Assembly: GCA_937886455.1 (NCBI GenBank)
Contig: CALGCU010000160.1
Span: 1 to 6,351, forward strand
DNA: 6,351 nt
From: an uncultured Bacteroidales bacterium
GTDB taxonomy: Bacteria > Bacteroidota > Bacteroidia > Bacteroidales > Paludibacteraceae
Direction: 5' to 3'
The first letter of the stretch is position 1. Each line of letters opens with the position of its first letter. The notes beneath the pieces were generated by a model that made no database searches, was not told the origin of the DNA, and saw nothing but the letters and a program-made list of their open reading frames with translations. Made by a program: the position numbers and the translations under genes. Positions 1 to 6,139 of this stretch are shown piece after piece.

Positions 1-2525
1 AATTGATGTAAATCACTGAGCCCAAAGTGTTGTGCTTGATTGATGAGTATGGTGTTTACATTTGGAATGTCTATTCCCGACTCAATGATGGAGGTGGCTA
101 TGAGTATGTCGTAATCATAATTAACAAAGTCAGTCAAGATACCTTCTAATTGTTCCGGAGGCATTTGTCCATGTCCAATAGCAATGCGAGCCTGTGGAAC
201 AAGGCGTTTGACCATATTTTGAAGGACTTCTAAATTGTGAATCCTATTGTTGATGATAAACACTTGTCCATTACGATTCATTTCTCGCTCAATGGCTTCT
301 TGGATGATATCTTCGTCTTTGATATTGATGAGTTCTGTCAGGACAGGGTAACGGTTGGGCGGCGGAGTGTTGATGATGGATAAATCACGCGCACCCATCA
401 AAGAAAACTGAAGTGTACGAGGTATCGGAGTGGCTGTTAGTGTCATGGTGTCGATGTTGACTTTCATTTGACGTAGCTTTTCTTTTACAGCTACACCAAA
501 TTTTTGTTCTTCATCAATGATGAACAGTCCTAAATCCTTGAAGATGACTTTTTTGTTGACTATTTTGTGTGTGCCGATGAGAATGTCTATCGAGCCTTCA
601 GCCAGTCGTGTTAAAATGTCTTTTGTTTCTTTGGTGGTGCGGGCTCGGCTGAGGTATTCCACAGAGCATGGTGCGTCTTTATAACGTTCTTTAAACGAAT
701 TGTAATGTTGGAGTGCTAATACGGTGGTGGGCACTAATACGGCCACTTGTTTTCCATCACACACCGCCTTAAAGGCAGCACGCATGGCAATTTCGGTTTT
801 TCCAAATCCTACATCGCCACACACCAATCTGTCCATAGGTACTGAAGATTCCATATCTTTTTTGAAGTCGGCTGTGGCTTTAGCCTGGTCGGGCGTGTCT
901 TCATAAATAAAGGAAGCTTCTAATTCGTGTTGCAGGTAGTTGTCGGGTGAGTAGGCAAACCCTTTTTCTGCTTTACGTTTAGCATAAAGGAGAATTAAAT
1001 CACGTGCGATGTCTTTTACCTTGCTCTTGGTGCGTTCTTTCAGACGTTCCCATGCTCCACTGCCTAATTTATTGATGCGTGGAGAGTCGCCTTCCTTTCC
1101 TTTGTACTTGGAGATGCGATGTAGAGAATGTATGCTCACAAAGATGATGTCATCGTCTTTATAGATGAGTTTTACCATCTCTTGTAACTTGCCATTAACA
1201 TTGGTGCGAACCAGCCCACCGAACTTACCGATACCATGGTCTACATGTACCAGATAGTCGCCAATTTGAAACTGATTGAGTTCTTTGAGTGTCAGAATAA
1301 CTTTACCCTTGCGTACACTTTCTGTCTTGAGGTTGACACGATGAAAGCGCTCAAATAGCTGGTGGTCGGTGTAACAACACAGGGATAAATCGTGGTCGAT
1401 AAATCCCTCATGAATGGTGTGGTCTATAGGAGTGAAGCGGATGGTTTCTCCTTTGTCTTCAAAAATAGATGCTATGCGGTCGGTTTGTTTCTTGCTGTCA
1501 CTTAAAATGTAGAGTTCATACCCGTCGTTAGATAGTTGTGTGAGCGATTGACTGATGAGGTCAAAGTTCTTGTGATAAAGGGGCTGGTAGGAGGTGTTGA
1601 AAGTGACAGAAGCATATTCACAGAAAAACGATTTGGAAGAAAACTCAATGGTGAATTGCTCCAAACAATGCGTGGTTATGGCATCATAATCAATGTGATT
1701 TTTTCCTTCTTTAGAGGTGCTGTCTAACAGATTGTTAATGTGATTTTGAACATAATTTAAGTCATTAAAAATATAAATTGTGTTCGGTGGGAAATAGTTC
1801 AGAAAGAAGGAGTATTGATTATTTGATTTAGATAATTCAGGAATGATTTCTATGTTTTCTTTCCTTTCGGTGGAAAGTTGTGTTTCTATATCAAAAAGTC
1901 GGATGGATTCAACTTCATCTCCCCAGAAATCTATGCGATAGGGGTTTTCGCAGGCATAGGAAAAAATATCAACAATGCTTCCGCGAACAGCATATTGCCC
2001 CGGCTCATATACAAAATCCACTTTTTGAAAACCATGTTCAAAGAGCGTGTTTTGTATCTCATCAATGCTGATGGTTTGTTGCGTGTGAAGAGCCAGTGTG
2101 GAGGTGCGTAAGTTTTGAGAGTCAACCACCATCTCCATGAGGGCTTCCGGGTAGCTCACCACAATACATGGAATGGGGTTGTTGGCCAACCGATTCAATG
2201 TTTCTGTGCGCGAAATCTCGTTGGCAGGGTCATTGAGCCGATTGTGTGACTTTGTTTTGTAGGTAGATGGAAATAAAAAAACATCCTCTTCAGATAATAA
2301 TGTGCGCAAATCCCCAAAGCAATAGGAGGCTTCTTCTGCATCGTCCAAGACGATGATCATGTGTTGCTTGGTGTGTAGGAAGATATTGGCCAAGGCAATA
2401 TAGCGTGCCGATGCATACAGTTGCTGAATGAGTAAGTGTTTCTCATGTCCGGATTTGAACCACTTCTCAATCTTGCGTATGTGAGGGTGTTCTCTGTATA
2501 AGTTGCGCAGGGCTGTTATTTCCAT
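1..2525 (-). CDS. mfd: Transcription-repair coupling factor Mfd (C-terminus beyond window)
   Basis: Mfd is a DNA translocase that removes RNA polymerase stalled at DNA lesions and recruits UvrA for nucleotide excision repair. 841 codons are visible with no internal stop. Domains seen: a UvrB-like N-terminal module with the GQYAVRGSIVDIF stretch (about 176-188) and WGDEVESIRLFD (201-212); an RNA-polymerase-interacting CarD-like domain starting at GDYLVHVDHGIG (422-433); then an SF2 helicase core with TPDQ, Walker A GDVGFGKTE (570-578), Walker B DEEQ (671-674), motif III TATPIPR (697-703) and motif V ATSIIESGID (810-819). The window ends just before the expected motif VI (GRVGR), so motif VI and the C-terminal autoinhibitory domain, perhaps 270-300 residues, are missing because of the window edge and not because the gene is broken. 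ATG at 2525 is chosen because an in-frame stop lies 13-15 bases upstream and an AGGA sits 8 bases before it. It is the last visible gene of the operon, 31 bases after the DUF2520 gene. As in other Mfd proteins, the N-terminal UvrB-like module shows no intact Walker A. Confidence 0.97.
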   Translation of the reverse strand, partial: MEITALRNLYREHPHIRKIEKWFKSGHEKHLLIQQLYASARYIALANIFLHTKQHMIIVLDDAEEASYCFGDLRTLLSEEDVFLFPSTYKTKSHNRLNDPANEISRTETLNRLANNPIPCIVVSYPEALMEMVVDSQNLRTSTLALHTQQTISIDEIQNTLFEHGFQKVDFVYEPGQYAVRGSIVDIFSYACENPYRIDFWGDEVESIRLFDIETQLSTERKENIEIIPELSKSNNQYSFFLNYFPPNTIYIFNDLNYVQNHINNLLDSTSKEGKNHIDYDAITTHCLEQFTIEFSSKSFFCEYASVTFNTSYQPLYHKNFDLISQSLTQLSNDGYELYILSDSKKQTDRIASIFEDKGETIRFTPIDHTIHEGFIDHDLSLCCYTDHQLFERFHRVNLKTESVRKGKVILTLKELNQFQIGDYLVHVDHGIGKFGGLVRTNVNGKLQEMVKLIYKDDDIIFVSIHSLHRISKYKGKEGDSPRINKLGSGAWERLKERTKSKVKDIARDLILLYAKRKAEKGFAYSPDNYLQHELEASFIYEDTPDQAKATADFKKDMESSVPMDRLVCGDVGFGKTEIAMRAAFKAVCDGKQVAVLVPTTVLALQHYNSFKERYKDAPCSVEYLSRARTTKETKDILTRLAEGSIDILIGTHKIVNKKVIFKDLGLFIIDEEQKFGVAVKEKLRQMKVNIDTMTLTATPIPRTLQFSLMGARDLSIINTPPPNRYPVLTELINIKDEDIIQEAIEREMNRNGQVFIINNRIHNLEVLQNMVKRLVPQARIAIGHGQMPPEQLEGILTDFVNYDYDILIATSIIESGIDIPNVNTILINQAQHFGLSDLHQ

Positions 2526-2531
2526 GACATT

Positions 2532-2539
2532 CTTCCTTT
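2532..2539 (-). promoter_or_regulatory. Shine-Dalgarno-like site of mfd
   Basis: The minus strand reads AAAGGAAG here. Its AGGA core lies 8 bases before the ATG at 2525 but only 3 bases before a second, out-of-frame ATG at 2530. This spacing favours the mfd start at 2525. Bacteroidota genes often lack a clear Shine-Dalgarno sequence, and pdxA in this same operon shows none, so this one stands out modestly. Confidence 0.5.
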
Positions 2540-2556
2540 AAAAGTGAAATCTATTA

Positions 2557-3336
2557 TCAGAGTTCATCTAATGGGTTTGGTTGGGTGTGTCGTTTGTGTA
2601 TGTCTTCACTTAGAAGACGGTATATTTCTTGTTGGGTAGAGGAGGATAACATGGATAGATGTTGTTCCATGACGTGTTGATCGGCACGCTTAGCCGGACC
2701 GGTTTGTGCATCCCGGGGTGTGAGCGTTTGTACTTTGGCCGCAGTCTCTTGAATGAGTGGTAATAAGAGTTTAAAAGGCAGGTTTGAAGTTTCAAGAAGT
2801 TCGGCTGCATTAGCATACAGACAGTTGACAAAATTACAAGCAAAAATGGCTGCCAGATGAAGTTGTCGGCGTTTGTCTGTGGTTATGAGGTGTGTGCTTT
2901 TGGAGATGCTTTCTGCTAAGTGTGTAAGGGCTAAAAGGGATTTTTCGTTGTTGCCGTCGATACAAATGGGGATTGTGGAGAAGTCCACCTCTCGTTCCTT
3001 AGAAAAGGTTTGGAGGGGGTATATGACACCATAATCGCCTTCGTGGGGACAATATAAAGGAACACTTCCTGCAGTGTGAACGTGTAGTGCATGAGGGATG
3101 TGTACTTGTTGCATCACTTGTTTCACCACATCATCTTTTAAGGCATAAATGTAGACATTAGCGTGTGTGTTGAGCGCTTGTAGGTCTGTGGTGTAGGGAC
3201 ATGACAGACGCTCAGCCAACCACCGAGCAGAAGCTTCGGTTCTGCTGTACACTTGGAGAATGTCGTGATGGGCATCTTGTAGGGCTTTTCCCAAGTGAAC
3301 AGCAACATTTCCTGCGCCTATTAAAACAATTTTCAT
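2557..3336 (-). CDS. Rossmann-fold / DUF2520 domain protein (probable NAD(P)-dependent oxidoreductase-like)
   Basis: A 259-residue protein resembling the Rossmann-like plus DUF2520 family, which has the fold of pyrroline-5-carboxylate reductase and F420-dependent NADP oxidoreductase. The N-terminus shows a dinucleotide-binding loop, GAGNVA at residues 7-12 after a hydrophobic beta strand. HTAGS (87-91) and YPLQTFS (106-112) are typical of the family. The helical C-terminal half carries RRQLHLAAIFACNFVN (156-171) and TGPAKRAD (212-219), matching the DUF2520 signature of a TGP..R.D loop. No signal peptide is seen, so it is probably cytosolic. The substrate is unknown for the family and I do not assign one. 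The gene starts 7 bases after the DUF4837 stop and ends 31 bases before mfd, so it is surely co-transcribed with them. The length fits the family and it appears intact. Confidence 0.85.
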   Translation of the reverse strand: MKIVLIGAGNVAVHLGKALQDAHHDILQVYSRTEASARWLAERLSCPYTTDLQALNTHANVYIYALKDDVVKQVMQQVHIPHALHVHTAGSVPLYCPHEGDYGVIYPLQTFSKEREVDFSTIPICIDGNNEKSLLALTHLAESISKSTHLITTDKRRQLHLAAIFACNFVNCLYANAAELLETSNLPFKLLLPLIQETAAKVQTLTPRDAQTGPAKRADQHVMEQHLSMLSSSTQQEIYRLLSEDIHKRHTQPNPLDEL

Positions 3337-3343
3337 AGAAATA

Positions 3344-4363
3344 CTATTCTGATGCTACGCTAACCTTTATTTCAGGAAGACTGTTGATGTCTTGAGGTAG
3401 TTTCATGGAATATAACACAGCCTCTAATTGGCGTAAGGCATTGCGTTTCTTTTGTCCGGCACCATAAATGAATACTTCCGCCGTGATGATACGTTGATGA
3501 ATAGCATCCAGACGTGTGTGACTGATAAATGGACCACCCATGGCGTCACCTTCCATCATGCTTATCTCAGCGCAATATTCGCCCTTCACGTTGATGGCTT
3601 TGAATTGTGGGGGAATGTGTCGATATTCTGTGCCTACATATGAACCTTCCACACCGCCGTGTATGTATTGTTTCATGATTGAATCACGTTTGGCTAATAG
3701 GTAATCCTTTGTGAAAGTTTCCTTGTCTGTGTAAGGGTAGGAGTAAATCACGATGTCTTTTCTGATTTGTCCTTTGTAATCACTGACCCATAGAAAATCT
3801 TGCTTTTGTGTCATTTGAGCAATGTCGTTGGGAATGTTGATCTCAATACCAAACATTTGATTGGCAGCTTGACGTGCTTCTTGATTGGTGTAGCCCTCAT
3901 AGAACTTAACTTGACGGTCAATTTCTTTTTGCACAAAGTATTGAGCAATGCGCTGACCTTGTGTGTGCATCAAGTCCATAAAGACTTCGCAATCAGGAGC
4001 CGCCACTTTTACTACAGCTTGGGGTTTGGCCCATTGGTTGACGTAATAAGATATTTTACCTTGTGTGTATTTGCTTGAGTCAATATCGGCAATCAGAATG
4101 TTTCTGACGGGTTTTAATATGCTGGTAAAACCATTGAAATTAGTGTGAGATAAAGAAAATAAAGGCTCAATTTGAGGCATACACACCATGTCGGCCGCCA
4201 GATAAGCACGCACAGAGTCTCCGGGAGCTCCTTTCCAATAAGGGGTCTCCATCACCACAAGGTTTTCATAGATAGTACCCGTCACGCTGGGTAGTAGATT
4301 ACCACTGTCTTTACAACTCGTTAAAGCAACGATGCCGGCAAGGATAAGGACAAACTTTTTCAT
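3344..4363 (-). CDS. DUF4837-type lipoprotein of unknown function
   Basis: A 339-residue protein with a lipoprotein signal peptide: two lysines after Met, a hydrophobic core (FVLILAGIVAL) and lipobox LTSC with the lipidated Cys at residue 17. The mature protein begins CKDSG, with only one acidic residue after the Cys, so inner-leaflet or periplasm-facing placement versus surface export cannot be decided. The body resembles the DUF4837 family of Bacteroidota lipoproteins: MPQIEPLF (62-69), a run ending in RNILIADID (87-95), DFLWVSDYKGQIRKDIVIYSY (about 189-209, aromatic-rich) and GDAMGGPFIS (272-281), followed by an amphipathic stretch with TAEVFIYGAGQKKRNALRQ near 294-312. No catalytic motif is recognised and the function is unknown. 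It starts 4 bases after the pdxA stop, which suggests translational coupling. Lipoprotein status is nearly certain; the family name comes from recalled motifs and is less so. Confidence 0.82.
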   Translation of the reverse strand: MKKFVLILAGIVALTSCKDSGNLLPSVTGTIYENLVVMETPYWKGAPGDSVRAYLAADMVCMPQIEPLFSLSHTNFNGFTSILKPVRNILIADIDSSKYTQGKISYYVNQWAKPQAVVKVAAPDCEVFMDLMHTQGQRIAQYFVQKEIDRQVKFYEGYTNQEARQAANQMFGIEINIPNDIAQMTQKQDFLWVSDYKGQIRKDIVIYSYPYTDKETFTKDYLLAKRDSIMKQYIHGGVEGSYVGTEYRHIPPQFKAINVKGEYCAEISMMEGDAMGGPFISHTRLDAIHQRIITAEVFIYGAGQKKRNALRQLEAVLYSMKLPQDINSLPEIKVSVASE

Positions 4364-4367
4364 GTGA

Positions 4368-5447
4368 CTATTCTTTGTTGTTGGTTTGTTTTTGTTTAAT
4401 GGTCAAAGGATTGGCTGTTAACTCCATGTGTAGGGTTCTGTGCTTGTGTACATCAATGGCAGCCAATACAGCTTCTCTGAATGAATGCTCGTCGGCTTGA
4501 TTTGTACCGGCGATGTCAAAAGCTGTGCCATGAGCCGGAGAAGTGCGAATGATGGAAAGACCACATGTGTAGTTTACTCCACCACTTCGGTCTAAAGCTT
4601 TCAGAGGGATTAAACCCTGATCATGGTACATGGCCAATACAGCATCAAAACGTTGGTAGGTGCCATTGCCAAAAAAACCATCAGCAGGATAAGGACCGAT
4701 GGCCAATACACCGTGTTCTTTTTCAGCTTGTTCGATAGCAGGAATGATAATGTCCTTTTCTTCATTGCCCAACAATCCTTCATCTCCACCATGAGGGTTT
4801 AATGCCAGCACAGCAATACGTGGACGACGAATGCCAAAATCTTGCTTTAAACATTGTGCCAAAGATTTCAATTTGTTGACAATCAGGTCAACAGATAAAT
4901 GAGAGGCCACCTGGCTGATGGGGAGGTGATTGGTGACTAAAGCGACGCGTAAACCCTCTGTGGCAAGTAGCATAAGAGGTGTGCTACCCTCCATGGCAAA
5001 CTGACTGGATAGAAATTCAGTGTGTCCGCTAAATTGGAATTCATCGGATTGTATGGCATGTTTGCTGATGGGTGCAGTAACCAAAACATCAACATCACCA
5101 TTCTTAAGATCCTCACAAGCTCGTCGTAAGGAAATCAAAGCAGCCTTTCCGCTTTCCGGAGTGGGTTTACCTATTTGCACTGGTGTCTCATCAGCAACAC
5201 ATTTGAGTACGTTAAATTTATATTCGTGGGCTTCAGTAGCCTTGTTGATGTTGTAGAAGTTTATGTTGATGTCCTCTAAAGTTTTCTTGTGTGTAGCAAC
5301 TATTTTGGAAGAACCATACAAAATGGGTGTACAAACTTCCATGAGGTGAGGCTCGGAGAATGTTTTCAGAATCACTTCATAGCCCACACCATTAATATCA
5401 CCATGTGTGATGGCTAATTTAAGTTTTTTTATGTTAGAATTGCTCAT
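4368..5447 (-). CDS. pdxA: 4-hydroxythreonine-4-phosphate dehydrogenase PdxA
   Basis: PdxA is a cytosolic, NAD-dependent, metal-requiring enzyme. It oxidises 4-phosphohydroxy-L-threonine; the product decarboxylates to 3-amino-1-hydroxyacetone phosphate, which PdxJ combines with deoxyxylulose 5-phosphate to make pyridoxine phosphate. Visible motifs are ITHGDINGVGYEV (13-25), the substrate-binding GHTEF (141-145), and three metal-ligand histidines in TNHLP (H174), NPHGGDEG (H219) and YHDQGLIPLK (H275). GTAFDIAG (307-314) is also characteristic. All expected catalytic residues are present. At 359 residues it is about 30 longer than the E. coli enzyme, in inserts and an extended polar C-terminal tail (KQKQTNNKE), which I believe is usual for Bacteroidota. 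Its ATG lies 14 bases inside the 3' end of the nitroreductase gene and no Shine-Dalgarno sequence is apparent, so translation may be coupled to that gene. The next gene begins 4 bases after its stop. Confidence 0.97.
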   Translation of the reverse strand: MSNSNIKKLKLAITHGDINGVGYEVILKTFSEPHLMEVCTPILYGSSKIVATHKKTLEDININFYNINKATEAHEYKFNVLKCVADETPVQIGKPTPESGKAALISLRRACEDLKNGDVDVLVTAPISKHAIQSDEFQFSGHTEFLSSQFAMEGSTPLMLLATEGLRVALVTNHLPISQVASHLSVDLIVNKLKSLAQCLKQDFGIRRPRIAVLALNPHGGDEGLLGNEEKDIIIPAIEQAEKEHGVLAIGPYPADGFFGNGTYQRFDAVLAMYHDQGLIPLKALDRSGGVNYTCGLSIIRTSPAHGTAFDIAGTNQADEHSFREAVLAAIDVHKHRTLHMELTANPLTIKQKQTNNKE

Positions 5448-5961
5448 GATGTATTTTGCTATAATCGAGTTTGTTTAAATCGTAAGGTTTGCGGTCTTCG
5501 TTTTTATATCCAATAGATATGACACAAAGTACAGCATATTGTGATGGTATGTTTAAAAGTTCTTTTACATACGCTTCAGCCGTTTGTGACTCGCTTCTTT
5601 CGCGACGTTGAATCTGTACCCAGCAGGCTCCCAGACCTAAATCTGTAGCGGCTAACTGGATGTTATGTGCAGCAATAGATGCATCTTCCATCCATGTGTC
5701 ACTTCGTTCTTTGTCGGCAATCACAACAATCCCTAAGGCAGAATTGGCTAATAATTGTGAACCGGCAGGACGTGCTTCAGATAATTGTTGAAGGACTTGT
5801 CGGTCTTTTACAACGATAAATTCCCAAGGATTTAAGCGCTTGCCGGCCGGCGACATGAGAGCTGCAGTGAGAATTTGATTGAGTGTTGTTTCATCTATGC
5901 TACGGTCTTCGTATTTGCGAATACTACGACGATTTTGGAGTAATTCAATAAAAGATTGCAT
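5434..5961 (-). CDS. Nitroreductase-family FMN-dependent oxidoreductase
   Basis: A 175-residue protein of the nitroreductase superfamily, in which a homodimer binds FMN and uses NAD(P)H. The FMN-phosphate motif RRSIRKYEDRSID lies at 11-23, followed by SPAGKRLNPWEFIVV (37-51), where family members contact flavin with Ser/Asn-Pro-Trp. ASIAAHNIQLAATDLGLGACWV (94-115) is the conserved dimer-interface helix and the following strand. The C-terminus ends KLDYSKIHHEQF, like the usual terminal 'K.H...F' tail. It is one of the short, minimal members. The natural substrate cannot be read from sequence: family members act on nitroaromatics, quinones or flavins, and some cleave or modify other substrates. 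No signal peptide is present. It is the first gene of the five-gene operon, about 26 bases from its promoter's -7 element, and its 3' end overlaps pdxA by 14 bases. Family assignment is firm; the specific role is open. Confidence 0.93.
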   Translation of the reverse strand: MQSFIELLQNRRSIRKYEDRSIDETTLNQILTAALMSPAGKRLNPWEFIVVKDRQVLQQLSEARPAGSQLLANSALGIVVIADKERSDTWMEDASIAAHNIQLAATDLGLGACWVQIQRRERSESQTAEAYVKELLNIPSQYAVLCVISIGYKNEDRKPYDLNKLDYSKIHHEQF

Positions 5962-5987
5962 ATTCTATGTATAAAAAGGTTCATTGG

Positions 5988-6019
5988 CAAAGGTAGAGTA
6001 AAATTATTATATCGCAAAA
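5988..6019 (-). promoter_or_regulatory. Bacteroidetes-type promoter of the nitroreductase-pdxA-mfd operon
   Basis: On the minus strand, TTTTG (6015-6019) is followed after a 19-base spacer by TACCTTTG (5988-5995). This matches the -33 TTTG / -7 TAnnTTTG consensus of the Bacteroidetes primary sigma factor, with the expected spacing. Transcription would start near 5980, giving a leader of roughly 20 bases before the ATG at 5961. The position, directly before the first gene of the operon, supports the call. Confidence 0.7.
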
Positions 6020-6063
6020 TAACAAGTCAACTATGCTTGTTCAAGACGAAATGTGGAGAAAAA

Positions 6064-6097
6064 CTTGCCTGTTTCCGATTTTTTTTTTATATCTTTG
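6064..6097 (+). promoter_or_regulatory. Bacteroidetes-type promoter of the GT5-like gene
   Basis: TATCTTTG at 6090-6097 is an exact TAnnTTTG -7 element on the plus strand. The best -33 candidate is CTTG at 6064-6067, with a 22-base spacer that is slightly long, so the upstream half is less certain. A run of ten T fills most of the spacer. Transcription would start near 6104 and leave a leader of about 35 bases before the ATG at 6140. Confidence 0.6.
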
Positions 6098-6139
6098 CAA
6101 ACGAAAATAGCTGAGGTCTAATTTAGAAAAACAATTTGA

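Larger units (their letters stand above)
5962..6139. other. Divergent intergenic region with two promoters
   Basis: These 178 AT-rich bases separate the minus-strand operon from the plus-strand GT5-like gene. They contain one Bacteroidetes-type promoter for each direction (listed separately) and a run of ten T at 6079-6088. I found no tRNA, small ORF, riboswitch fold or convincing inverted repeat. This is the only intergenic space of note; no gene-free stretch above 300 bases exists in the window. Confidence 0.8.

Noticed and set aside
724..2125. Several small open frames (724-906, 1536-1727, 1878-2111, 1880-2071 on plus; 1931-2125 on minus)
   Set aside because: All lie inside the continuous mfd frame and their translations have no recognisable family features; they are shadows of mfd.
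1..2525. Possible truncated or broken mfd pseudogene
   Set aside because: The frame is open from the ATG to the window edge with all visible helicase motifs intact; the missing C-terminus is explained by where the window ends.
2526..2556. Terminator or separate promoter between the DUF2520 gene and mfd
   Set aside because: The 31-base gap has no hairpin with a T run and no TAnnTTTG element on the minus strand; only a Shine-Dalgarno-like site is seen.
2610..5256. Small open frames inside the DUF2520, DUF4837 and pdxA genes (2610-2843 -, 3452-3643 +, 3800-4078 +, 4610-4792 -, 5020-5256 +)
   Set aside because: Each overlaps a gene with strong family motifs in another frame and has no motif or start signal of its own.
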